This document shows positions 1-7,217 of a stretch of DNA of 39,515 nucleotides, piece by piece. The stretch lies in IMG/VR virus record IMGVR_UViG_3300027852_000093, positions 1 through 39,515 of that record; one strand, written 5' to 3'. Position numbers and translations under genes: made by a program. Numbering within the stretch: the stretch's first letter is position 1; every line of letters begins with the position of its first letter. The notes under the pieces were generated by a model. The model was not told the DNA's origin, did no database searches, and saw only the letters and a list, made by a program, of their open reading frames with translations. Source of the stretch: a virus.

Positions 1-150
1 TCACAGCAGCCAGTGTGGTTGGCCACCTCGTGATTGAGGGGAACATCGACAAGGCGAGGGAGTCAGTCAAGGCCCTTGTAGTAGGCAGGGTGATGGAAGA
101 CGAGGAGCCGGAGGGCGACTAGTGGCGCGGAATGCTAAGTACAGCTTTAA
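1..150. repeat. Direct terminal repeat, left copy
   Basis: These 150 bases match 39366-39515 in the same orientation with one difference: C at 24 and T at 39389. Overlapping ends of this kind mean the contig was assembled from a circular or circularly permuted molecule. The repeat covers the 3' end of the holin-like gene and the first codons of the next gene, so it is coding DNA rather than a visible packaging site. I take it as an assembly overlap, although a true short terminal redundancy cannot be excluded from sequence alone. Confidence 0.95.
3..122 (+). CDS. Holin-like small membrane protein, 3' part (complete copy at 39209-39487)
   Basis: This is the last 39 codons and the stop of the gene that is complete at the right end of the window. 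The reading frame is open from base 3 and ends in TAG at 120-122, which overlaps the GTG start of the next gene by one base. It carries the end of the second hydrophobic segment and the acidic tail MEDEEPEGD. The single base difference between the two copies changes one codon: His here (CAC), Tyr in the right copy (TAC). Confidence 0.8.
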   Translation, partial: TAASVVGHLVIEGNIDKARESVKALVVGRVMEDEEPEGD

Positions 151-592
151 GGATCTGACCTATCAGGATCTAACTGGTGAACCTGCGAAGGATTTCAACA
201 ACAGTGAGATCGTGGGCAGTTGCTTCCATCAACATGAGCCTGACACAAAGGTATTCCCTGCCGGCATGACAGGGGTTACCTTCCAGAAGTGCAACTTGGA
301 CAATTGCCATGTACCTGTGGGGAACACAGTGGAGGGGGGTTGCCACAGATGGGTAGCCAAGCAGAATGATGGCGAGATGTGGTTTGTGGATAATGACATG
401 AAACCCTTATCTCCTACGTCACCCAGCTACTATACGCGCCTAAAACTCAGCGTTGATCCTGCTGGTATCCCGGCGTTGCCTCTGGCTGAATCGGTGCTGG
501 AAACCAAACAGAAAGAGTTGGACGAGAGTAAGGAACTGGCATTGAAAGCAGCTGAAGATATTTGGATTGCGGCTAACCTGGGGGGCAAGTAG
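122..592 (+). CDS. Hypothetical phage protein, 156 aa
   Basis: I do not recognise a named family. The protein is soluble, with no signal peptide or membrane segment. Residues 45-75 contain a run resembling one or two pentapeptide-repeat or beta-helix turns (VTFQKCNLDNCHVP), with several Cys residues. The C-terminal 35 residues are Glu/Lys-rich and likely helical. The GTG start overlaps the TAG stop of the holin-like gene by one base, and the following beta-helix gene starts directly after its stop, so the three are probably translated together. Its place among virion genes suggests a structural or accessory virion role, which is inference only. Confidence 0.7.
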   Translation: MARNAKYSFKDLTYQDLTGEPAKDFNNSEIVGSCFHQHEPDTKVFPAGMTGVTFQKCNLDNCHVPVGNTVEGGCHRWVAKQNDGEMWFVDNDMKPLSPTSPSYYTRLKLSVDPAGIPALPLAESVLETKQKELDESKELALKAAEDIWIAANLGGK

Positions 593-1603
593 TTGGCAAC
601 AAAGTATGTTGACGCTGCGTCAGCTGGTGGGGGCGATGGTACTACCTGGGACCTATCGGGAGCTAACGCGGCCTATACCGAGGCTGAGTGCGAGACCTTC
701 TTGGAGGGTGCCGTAGCTGCGGGAGATGATATATGGGTAATGGATGGCACATATACCCTGGATAGTGCTATCGATTGGAACCTAAGAGATGGGACGGCAA
801 TAGCACCCATCTATATTATCGGGGTAAAATCGGGCACCACAGCTACCCCGCCAACATATGCTGACTGGGCGGTGGCGGATGCTGATAGGCCAGTGTTTGC
901 CTGTGGGGTGAATGATTTTCGCACTAGTGATTTTGTGCATATTCTCAATTGCCAATTCACCACGAGTGATACCTATGGGATCTACCTGGGCACGAGCTGC
1001 TTGCTCCAGAACTGCAAAATCACGCAGGGTTCAGGCAGCGCATATGAAGCTATCAGGGCTGGTATTGGCAGTCGTATCGTGAACTGTGAAATTACCAGCA
1101 ATGCAGGGGAAGGGATATATGGCGCATTCGACACTCGCGTGCTGTTTTGTTATATCCATGATTGCAGCACTTATGGATATAATACGGTCTACGATAGTTC
1201 CGTGCTCCTATTCAATGTCTTCGATACTTGCACGACAGCAGGCATCAACATAGGAGCGAAGCAGTACAGCACCTACGTGAACAACACGATATACAACTGC
1301 GGCAGCGGGATCTTAGGGTCAACAGGATACAGTGCCTTGGGGATAAACAATATCATCAACGATAACACAACGGGGCTGAACTGGACTACTGAGACGGATG
1401 ATAATGTCTGGATGTACAACAATCTTGAGGGGAATGGGACGGCTCGGACAAACGTGGATCATACAAATGTGTACATCAAAGACAATTGGGCGACTGCGGT
1501 GGATCCCGAGTTTGACAATGCTGCTGGTGGGGATTTCTCCTTGGAAGACAACCAGGGATCTTGTATAGACGCGGGGATGAGCATAACGGTAGGGGTGGGA
1601 TAA
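593..1603 (+). CDS. Right-handed parallel beta-helix virion protein
   Basis: This 336-residue protein starts with TTG directly after the previous TAG. The N-terminal 60 residues (KYVDAASAGGGDGTTWD and an AAGDDIWVMDGTYTL strand) match the opening pattern of phage and bacterial pectate-lyase-like proteins. Residues 110-290 are a series of short turns rich in Asn, Cys and Ile (for example LLQNCKIT, RIVNCEIT, STYVNNTIYNC), the hallmark of parallel beta-helix repeats. Such proteins are usually tail spikes, head fibres or surface-sugar-binding or cleaving proteins. I see no obvious catalytic motif, so binding rather than cleavage is possible. It is one of three beta-helix proteins in the genome. 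Confidence 0.75.
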   Translation: MATKYVDAASAGGGDGTTWDLSGANAAYTEAECETFLEGAVAAGDDIWVMDGTYTLDSAIDWNLRDGTAIAPIYIIGVKSGTTATPPTYADWAVADADRPVFACGVNDFRTSDFVHILNCQFTTSDTYGIYLGTSCLLQNCKITQGSGSAYEAIRAGIGSRIVNCEITSNAGEGIYGAFDTRVLFCYIHDCSTYGYNTVYDSSVLLFNVFDTCTTAGINIGAKQYSTYVNNTIYNCGSGILGSTGYSALGINNIINDNTTGLNWTTETDDNVWMYNNLEGNGTARTNVDHTNVYIKDNWATAVDPEFDNAAGGDFSLEDNQGSCIDAGMSITVGVG

Positions 1604-1723
1604 GTGGCTTCTACCAACAACCAGGGGGCCTGGGGGGCGCTGGATCAGGGGGCTTGGCAGAATACGTCTGCGTCGGGGGCCCCAGCAGGGGGGAACCCTT
1701 GGTATGCTTATGCACAACAGTAA
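1604..1723 (+). CDS. Small Gly/Ala/Gln/Trp-rich protein, 39 aa
   Basis: This short frame starts with GTG immediately after the TAA of the beta-helix gene and ends 14 bases before the next ATG. The product contains two near-repeats, NNQGAWGAL and DQGAWQNT, followed by a flexible Ala/Gly/Pro stretch and the end NPWYAYAQQ. The exact junctions with both neighbours and the internal repeat argue that it is translated. I believe similar QGAWQ-type linkers occur in phage structural gene clusters, possibly as virion decoration or fibre-tip peptides, but I cannot name a family. Confidence 0.55.
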   Translation: MASTNNQGAWGALDQGAWQNTSASGAPAGGNPWYAYAQQ

Positions 1724-1737
1724 TGAGGAGTAGGTGA

Positions 1738-3159
1738 ATGCCTGATATGTGGATGGACGTTGATGCGGCCTTGGCAGAAGTGCCTGTCAATATTTTGCCG
1801 TTGATTGATGATACTGATTTCAAGACCAGGGAGACGGGCGTCACATATGATCAAGCGGGGATGGATTTGGTGTGGAACTTCTGCACCACGGCGGGAGCCA
1901 TGACGCAGACAGCGGTAACGCCGACCACTGGGGGAGACTATGATTGGGCGCATCAAGGGGACGCCATGTTTTCAATTGAAATACCAGCCAGCGGTGGTGC
2001 CAGTATCAACAATGATACAGAGGGCTTTGGTTGGTTCACAGGGTTTGCCACAGGTGTTTTGCCATGGCGAGGGCCAACTATTGGCTTCAGGGCGGCAGGG
2101 CTCAACAACTTGCTTATCGACTCTGCCTACAGTGCAACACGAGGCTTGACGGGTACATCTGTTCCCGATGCGGCAGCTGATGCAGCTGGAGGATTGCCTG
2201 TTTCCGATGCTGGTGGGTTAGACCTAGATACACAGATAGGGACAGACATTGACGCAATCCTGGTAGATACGAATGAAATGCAAGGAAAACTGCCTACAAA
2301 TAAGTTTATGGGTAGTTCTGATGGGGCAGATGACGATGGAACGCTGAATAGTATCCTGACGGATACAGGAACCACATTGCCAGCAACATTATCCACAATA
2401 GCAGGATATATTGACGCTGAGGTAGCCGCCATCTTAGCAGATACTGAAGATTTACAAACTCAGATAGGCACTGCCGGCGCTGGGCTGACTGATCTCGGCG
2501 GGATGAGTACGGGGATGAAAGCCGAGGTGAACGCGGAATGCGATACAGCGTTAACTGATTATGACGCTGTTGTTCCTGCGGATCTCCCGGCGAATTTCGC
2601 TGATTTGAGTATTACGGTGACCACTGGAAGAGTGGATCTCAATGCAATAGAAGGATCAGACGCAACTACGCAGATAGAGAATTCTAGCTATGCGGGCGCT
2701 CAAAGTGCTTTAGAGAATAACAATCTCGATCACCTCTGTAAAACCTCGACGATATCAGCAGATATGACCTCGGAGGTTGCGGATAACACCATCATTTCGC
2801 GGATAATATCTAACGGTGATACCTCAGTATTTGTGCCTAGCACAGACGGGTTGCAGCCTCATAGGGATGAAGTAGTGGCGGGACATGCGTTGTTAGCTAC
2901 GCCTGCCCAGGTGAATACTGAGGTGTCAGACGTGCTGAAGACAGATACGATATCAGAGATGGCTCAGGGAGCGCCACCAGTAGACCCCACTTTTGAGGAG
3001 GCTGTCAATTATATCTATCGTAAGTTGAGGAACAAGACAGAGACAACAGCTACTGAGGATGCCATGTATGACGACGCGGGGACGGCCAAGTTGATGAAGG
3101 CAACGATTAGTGATGACGGCACGACATTCACGAAGGGCGAATATGGGACAGGAGCTTAA
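1738..3159 (+). CDS. Tail fibre / neck appendage-like protein
   Basis: This is a 473-residue protein with a GAGGAG site 10 bases upstream of ATG. Its middle contains a motif often seen in phage fibres: a TRGLTGTSVPDAAADAAGG stretch followed by SDAGGLDLDTQIG and repeated 'ILADTxDLQTQIG' heptad-like segments, which suggest a trimeric coiled fibre. The C-terminus (YIYRKLRNKTETTATED and then a small beta domain ending GTTFTKGEYGTGA) resembles a conserved tip module. The N-terminal 130 residues look like a beta-sandwich that would attach the fibre to the virion. Its position next to connector genes suggests a fibre or neck appendage. The family assignment is from recall of similar phage proteins. 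Confidence 0.65.
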   Translation: MPDMWMDVDAALAEVPVNILPLIDDTDFKTRETGVTYDQAGMDLVWNFCTTAGAMTQTAVTPTTGGDYDWAHQGDAMFSIEIPASGGASINNDTEGFGWFTGFATGVLPWRGPTIGFRAAGLNNLLIDSAYSATRGLTGTSVPDAAADAAGGLPVSDAGGLDLDTQIGTDIDAILVDTNEMQGKLPTNKFMGSSDGADDDGTLNSILTDTGTTLPATLSTIAGYIDAEVAAILADTEDLQTQIGTAGAGLTDLGGMSTGMKAEVNAECDTALTDYDAVVPADLPANFADLSITVTTGRVDLNAIEGSDATTQIENSSYAGAQSALENNNLDHLCKTSTISADMTSEVADNTIISRIISNGDTSVFVPSTDGLQPHRDEVVAGHALLATPAQVNTEVSDVLKTDTISEMAQGAPPVDPTFEEAVNYIYRKLRNKTETTATEDAMYDDAGTAKLMKATISDDGTTFTKGEYGTGA

Positions 3160-3161
3160 GG

Positions 3162-3437
3162 GTGGCAGTCGATACAGAGAGCAAGCGTCGTTCGGTAACG
3201 GACCTGTTCCTCTACGTACTGCCCCCGGTGCCAGATGGCACGATAGGGGCCACGGATCGGCAGCAGGCAGCGGGGATCTATTCGGGAATCGCGGCATCGG
3301 CTCCAGCGGGGTTACTGTCAACGGCGACGATCACAGTAGCGACGCAAGATCGCAGTGTGACAGCGGCGTTACAAAGCCGAAGCGGTACAGTAGCGACTCA
3401 GGGGCGTAGCGTAACAGTGACGGCGAGGACATCATAA
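3162..3437 (+). CDS. Small virion-associated protein with degenerate repeats, 91 aa
   Basis: The GTG start lies two bases after the previous stop, with GGAG upstream. The N-terminal half (MAVDTESKRRSVTDL, then LPPVPDGTIGATDRQQAAGIY) is a pattern I associate with small phage structural proteins placed just before the connector. The C-terminal 35 residues are a degenerate repeat built on VATQ-DRSVT / SRSGTVATQ / GRSVTV, which would form short beta strands. No catalytic motif is visible. It may be a fibre or neck accessory protein. It is followed without a gap by the connector gene. Confidence 0.65.
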   Translation: MAVDTESKRRSVTDLFLYVLPPVPDGTIGATDRQQAAGIYSGIAASAPAGLLSTATITVATQDRSVTAALQSRSGTVATQGRSVTVTARTS

Positions 3438-4349
3438 ATGGAAAAACTGACAGTGATGAAGAACGAGGAAGGCGTCAATGTCGACCTCCAAGTGAATGAT
3501 AGTGCCGGTAGTGGTAAGGACTGCTCCAGCTTCACAACCTATAAGCTCCAAGTGTGGGAGCCTGGGCTCGATCCGGATACCTCCGCAAACCTCACTGTCG
3601 ATTCCACTATGGCATGGACAACTGACACCACAGGGGATGGATACTACACAATAGCCAATGGCGATTTTGACACTGGGCGCGTGTATATGGGGCGAGTGTA
3701 TCTGGCAAAGTCAGGCACCGTAGAGATACCCAAGGTGTTTATGTTGGCAATTGGCTGGGGGACATGGTATTGCACGGTTCCGGAACTGAAGAGCGAACTG
3801 GATATCACTGGCGACGAGGAAGACGATATCCTAGAAGCGGTTTGCGAGGAAGTGCGCTACTATATCGACAACTACTGCGATCGAACTTTCGTAGCGACGA
3901 CTGCTACACGATATTTCGACGGCAGCAGCAGCCCGCTGTTTCTGAATGACGACCTCGTATCAGTGACAAGCCTCAGTTTAGATGAGGATTCCGACGCAAC
4001 CTATGAGGCATCATTGACGGAGGATACGGATTACCGCCTGTACCCGTTGAATACAACACCAAAGACTTACATCAGGACCATGTCGTCGGGTTCTTATTCT
4101 GGGTTTGCCGCTGGGGTAGATGCCGGGGTGAAGATAGTAGGGTCGTGGGGGTATGCCTCGGCGGCGCCCAAGCCTGTCCGGAGGGCAGCCAAGATCATGG
4201 CTGCGCGGATGTACAAACGGAAGGATACGGCCTTCGCTACCATTAAAGGGGGGGCTGAGATGGGCGCGGTAGAGGTGCATCATGGGCTGGATCCTGACGC
4301 GAAACTGCTACTGTCTCATTATCGCAAAATGCCATCGAGGGTAACGTAA
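3438..4349 (+). CDS. Head-tail connector protein with N-terminal fibre-like domain
   Basis: The 303-residue product has two parts. Residues 1-110 form a beta-rich domain (DLQVNDSAGSGKDCSSF, YYTIANGDFDTGRVY) like the BppU-type N-terminal domain found on phage fibres. Residues 111-303 start with WYCTVPELKSEL and continue with EAVCEEVRYYIDNYCDRTF, which is the pattern of HK97 gp6 / phage_connect_1 head-tail connectors (helical bundle ring under the portal). In many phages the two parts are separate genes. A Met at residue 102 (base 3741), preceded by AAGG, could give a separate connector by internal initiation. The stop overlaps the next ATG by one base. Confidence 0.7.
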   Translation: MEKLTVMKNEEGVNVDLQVNDSAGSGKDCSSFTTYKLQVWEPGLDPDTSANLTVDSTMAWTTDTTGDGYYTIANGDFDTGRVYMGRVYLAKSGTVEIPKVFMLAIGWGTWYCTVPELKSELDITGDEEDDILEAVCEEVRYYIDNYCDRTFVATTATRYFDGSSSPLFLNDDLVSVTSLSLDEDSDATYEASLTEDTDYRLYPLNTTPKTYIRTMSSGSYSGFAAGVDAGVKIVGSWGYASAAPKPVRRAAKIMAARMYKRKDTAFATIKGGAEMGAVEVHHGLDPDAKLLLSHYRKMPSRVT

Positions 4350-4756
4350 TGGCAAGTGGATCATCTGTAAATATAATGCTACTGGGCGGCGAACAGTTGG
4401 AGAAGAAGCTGAACCCCAAGGATACGCTGCGCCCCGGGGTCAAGCATCTGTTTGACAAATCTACGATGTTGATCAAGCGGCAGGTGATGACTTACTCGCC
4501 TGTCCAATACGGCGTATTGAGAGCAAGCTGGCAAGCAAGCGTAGATGCTGCAATGATTCCTCTATGGGGCAAGGTGGGCACCAACGTACTCTATGCCTTG
4601 CCGTTGGAGGAGCGGGGCAAGCAGGGCAAGGCACACCCGCGAGGAGTGGGGCGGATACCCTTCTTGGAGCCTGCGGCAGCCGACACCAAGGACAAATGGA
4701 TGGGATGGATAGGCGAGGCAGCGGTCAGTATCGAGAAGGAGTTTGATAGTCGATGA
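4349..4756 (+). CDS. HK97 gp10-like head closure / tail component
   Basis: The 135-residue product has the usual size and layout of the HK97_gp10_tail-like family: an N-terminal segment naming a single self-assembling domain, the helix around residues 35-50 (STMLIKRQVMTY), the motif SPVQYGVLRASWQ and the 'YALPLEERGK...PFLEPA' segment near the C-terminus. Proteins of this type join the connector to the tail tube. Start and stop overlap both neighbours (1 and 4 bases), as expected for a translationally coupled head-tail joining cassette. Confidence 0.75.
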   Translation: MASGSSVNIMLLGGEQLEKKLNPKDTLRPGVKHLFDKSTMLIKRQVMTYSPVQYGVLRASWQASVDAAMIPLWGKVGTNVLYALPLEERGKQGKAHPRGVGRIPFLEPAAADTKDKWMGWIGEAAVSIEKEFDSR

Positions 4757-5172
4757 GTATGGCATCACAGACAGTCAAGGCCGGTATCAAGACGCGGCTG
4801 GAGACTATATCCGGCTTGCGGGTATATGCGGATGCTCCGGACAGCATCAACGAACTGCCGGCGGCTTATATCGTGCAGAAGGCTCCTGCAATCCCCTTGA
4901 CTATGGGGGAGTCTACAGTGGCTGTAGATTACGACGTGATTGTGCTGGTATCGAGGGCTGGTGACGTAGATATGGGGCAGCAATCCTTAGACCCCTACAC
5001 AGATGCAACAGGAACCTACTCGATACGGGCAGCGATCAATGGAGATAGGACGCTGAACAGTAGCTGCGCCTGCGCGTGGCTGCTCCCTCCATATGATTAC
5101 GGAGGGTTGGAATATAACGGGGCAACGTTCATGGGGTGTAAATTCCCTATTCACGTAGTGGGAGATGGATAA
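4753..5172 (+). CDS. Tail completion / tail terminator protein
   Basis: The 139-residue protein begins in an ATGA overlap with the gp10-like gene. The N-terminus (TVKAGIKTRLETISGLRVYADAP) and the following ELPAAYIV strand are typical of small phage tail completion proteins that cap the tail tube where it meets the head. Position between gp10-like and tail tube genes supports this. Four Cys residues occur near the C-terminus (SSCACAW, GCKF), which is unusual for the family but not in a clear zinc arrangement. The next gene starts directly after its TAA. Confidence 0.7.
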   Translation: MSMASQTVKAGIKTRLETISGLRVYADAPDSINELPAAYIVQKAPAIPLTMGESTVAVDYDVIVLVSRAGDVDMGQQSLDPYTDATGTYSIRAAINGDRTLNSSCACAWLLPPYDYGGLEYNGATFMGCKFPIHVVGDG

Positions 5173-6129
5173 ATGGCGATTAAGGCAGCGGTAAACGCGG
5201 AGGTATTCCAAGATGGGTATGACATTACGGGGTATTCAAACAAGGTATCCTATAGCGGGAAGCGCGATCTTGTAGATGTCACCACATTTGGGTCGGCAGG
5301 CCACGAGTATTACCCAATCATCTTTGCCGATGAAGCTACGATAGACTCCTTATTCGATGACTCGGCTACAGGGCCGCATACGGCAGCTACCGCAGCTCGG
5401 ACGCGCACAACGGCAGGGGTACTGACGATTCTTCCGGAGGGTGACGCTTATGGGAATACCGCATTATTCGGCCAGTATTGGCAGGAGGATTATCCGATAA
5501 CCTCCGATATAGGCGACGTTGTGAAGATGACACAGAGCTTCAAATTCCACGACAAGCCCTCGGTGGGCCAGTACAGTATACAGGAAGGTATCGTACTCTA
5601 TCCCAAGACAGCGGTTACGGGTGATGGCAACGGCACAACCCAGACGGATACGGATCTGTATGGTACGCATACGGGATCTAACAATGCAGGGGTGTTGGCT
5701 GATTCGGCGTCGGCCTGGCGGGTGAATCAGCTGGTAGGTGGCACTGTATACAACAGCACTGACGGCAGTTCGGGCACGATTACAGCCAACACAGACACTA
5801 CCGTAACAGCAACGCTCTCCGGAGGGACGGATGACGATTGGGATACCAGTGATGTGTATTACATATCAACTGAGGGATACACGGCAGCGTTACACGCCTT
5901 CAGTGTATCCGCGAGCGATACGATAGACGTATCGATCAGGCATAGCAATGACAACTTCGTTGGAGATGATACAGAGCTGGTGGCCTTCACTCAGATAGCG
6001 GCGTTGGGTCATGAATTCAAGTCGAATTCATCGACATTGGTGAAGCCTTATGTACGAGCAGTGCTGGACGTCACAGGAACCAGTGTATCAATTGAGGTTG
6101 CGGTAGAATTCAACAGACTAGGAGGATAA
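5173..6129 (+). CDS. Tail tube (major tail) protein, long form with inserted domain
   Basis: Residues 1-135 form a tail tube-like domain, with LVDVTTFGSAGHEYYP and later SDIGDVVKMTQSFKF. Both segments recur in the next gene (LVDVTAMGDAGHTYAS, STVGDIVKISASFKV), so the two proteins are homologous. Residues about 170-240 form an added module, VGGTVYNSTDGSSGTITA and then GGTDDDWDTSDVYYI, a small beta domain seen in many phage structural proteins. The C-terminal 80 residues are another beta-rich region. At 318 residues it is about twice the size of its neighbour. The protein would polymerise into the non-contractile tail tube. Confidence 0.75.
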   Translation: MAIKAAVNAEVFQDGYDITGYSNKVSYSGKRDLVDVTTFGSAGHEYYPIIFADEATIDSLFDDSATGPHTAATAARTRTTAGVLTILPEGDAYGNTALFGQYWQEDYPITSDIGDVVKMTQSFKFHDKPSVGQYSIQEGIVLYPKTAVTGDGNGTTQTDTDLYGTHTGSNNAGVLADSASAWRVNQLVGGTVYNSTDGSSGTITANTDTTVTATLSGGTDDDWDTSDVYYISTEGYTAALHAFSVSASDTIDVSIRHSNDNFVGDDTELVAFTQIAALGHEFKSNSSTLVKPYVRAVLDVTGTSVSIEVAVEFNRLGG

Positions 6130-6133
6130 CGAA

Positions 6134-6580
6134 ATGGCAGTGAAGGGCACAGTAGGGGCTGGCGTTGATACCAGTATATCGCTTGATGACGCTGGCGGCG
6201 GGACGCTCAGGATACTACAAGCGGACGCCACCAAGGTGAGCGTAGAGACCAAGGGCCACGGACTTGTGGACGTGACGGCAATGGGTGATGCAGGGCACAC
6301 CTATGCTTCCGACGAGCTGGAGGATTGCAGTTTCACCGTAGACCTGTGGCTCAACGATGTGGCGAATATCGGGTCGTGGACGGTGCTGGATGGGTTGAGG
6401 ACGGCCACAAGCACGGCGAGTTTTGAGATTCACCCCTTTGGAGATACCACTGACTATCCCGAATTCACCGGCGAGTGTTGGATGGAGGATTGCAGTATAG
6501 AGTCGACGGTAGGTGATATCGTGAAAATCTCAGCGTCCTTCAAAGTTAACGGGTCCATGACCGTAGGCACAGCGGCATAA
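6134..6580 (+). CDS. Tail tube protein paralogue, short form
   Basis: This is a 148-residue protein homologous to the first half of the preceding gene product: the same LVDVT-G-AGH motif near residue 45 and the same closing pattern of a Trp-Glu-Asp segment then VGDIVKISASF. The length is that of a minimal tail tube protomer. ATG is preceded by GGAGGATAACGAA. Having two different tube proteins in tandem may mean a mixed tube, or one tube protein plus a tail-end ring. Which one is the main tube cannot be told from sequence. Confidence 0.7.
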   Translation: MAVKGTVGAGVDTSISLDDAGGGTLRILQADATKVSVETKGHGLVDVTAMGDAGHTYASDELEDCSFTVDLWLNDVANIGSWTVLDGLRTATSTASFEIHPFGDTTDYPEFTGECWMEDCSIESTVGDIVKISASFKVNGSMTVGTAA

Positions 6581-6588
6581 GGAGGGAT

Positions 6589-6960
6589 ATGGCGAAACTA
6601 CCGAACAGGGCAGAAACCATCAAGGCGAGCAGGGACTTTGGGGCCCCTATGGGCTTGCTGGAGGTGGAGTTGCGGCGGTGGTGGAGTGCGGCAGATCAGG
6701 AGTATCTGACCAATCGGCAACTGACGTGCCAGATGAACACGGAGGCGGGGATGGACAAAGCCAAGCCTGATATCTCGGTTACAGTGGCACGGATAGACAT
6801 GGCCGAGCGGGTATTGGCCGGATGGAATGTCGAGGGCGAGAAGGGGGAAGCTCTGCCCGTAGAGCGGCAATATATTGAGCAGCTGCCCTCGGATTGCCTG
6901 GAGTGGATACTTGAGGAATGGGAGGCGGAGCAGGATCGCCAAAAAAAAGCTTCGGGCTAG
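6589..6960 (+). CDS. Tail assembly chaperone, short form (gpG-like)
   Basis: The 123-residue product lies exactly between the tail tube and the tape measure genes, where lambda gpG and its analogues sit. It is rich in Glu, Trp and charged helices (LEVELRRWWSAADQEYL; DCLEWILEEWEAEQD). It would coat the tape measure during tail assembly and is not expected in the virion. A GGAGG site is six bases before the ATG. The frame ends at 6958-6960, but a run of eight A just before the stop lets a fraction of ribosomes move into the -1 frame (see 6942 and 6948). Confidence 0.75.
   Translation: MAKLPNRAETIKASRDFGAPMGLLEVELRRWWSAADQEYLTNRQLTCQMNTEAGMDKAKPDISVTVARIDMAERVLAGWNVEGEKGEALPVERQYIEQLPSDCLEWILEEWEAEQDRQKKASG
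6942..6948 (+). promoter_or_regulatory. Programmed -1 ribosomal frameshift site (A AAA AAA)
   Basis: In the frame of the chaperone gene the codons read CGC CAA AAA AAA GCT, so the heptamer A AAA AAA fits the X XXY YYZ slippery rule exactly. A slip of one base leads to AGC TTC GGG, the start of the downstream -1 frame, which stays open to the tape measure start. Tail chaperone genes of most siphophages use such a -1 slip (established for lambda G-GT). The zero-frame stop comes four codons after the slip. Confidence 0.8.
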
Positions 6961-7217
6961 ATGACCCTGATTTTGACAATCGGATACTTTATCGTTTGGA
7001 GGATATACCGGCAGGACGAAACCCTGTGTGGGATAAGATATTAGACAAGGGCATCCCCGATCTATGGGGCTATCATCGAGTGATGAAGGAGTATGGATGG
7101 ATAGCATGGGAGGATTGGCAATGGATGCCCTTACTGGTGAAAGAGGGCCTGATGCGCTGCATCAATCTGGACAACGAATGGCAGAACAAGAAGCAGGAAG
7201 AGCAACGAGGTAGATAG
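6948..7217 (+). CDS. Tail assembly chaperone, -1 frameshift extension (gpGT-like)
   Basis: This is the -1 frame segment expressed by fusion to the short form. The product would be 120 residues from the first frame plus 89 from here, 209 in all. The segment (SFGLDDPDFDNRILYRLED, then WIAWEDWQWMPLLVKEG) is acidic and aromatic, as in other T domains that touch the tape measure. Its own possible ATG at 6918 lacks a ribosome binding site, which favours frameshift over separate start. The TAG stop overlaps the GTG of the tape measure gene by one base. Confidence 0.75.
   Translation, partial: SFGLDDPDFDNRILYRLEDIPAGRNPVWDKILDKGIPDLWGYHRVMKEYGWIAWEDWQWMPLLVKEGLMRCINLDNEWQNKKQEEQRGR

Noticed and set aside
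3110-3409. Alternative plus-strand frame across the small repeat protein gene
   Set aside because: It overlaps both neighbours heavily, has no ribosome site and gives a low-complexity product; the frame 3162-3437 fits the gene spacing and a recognisable pattern.
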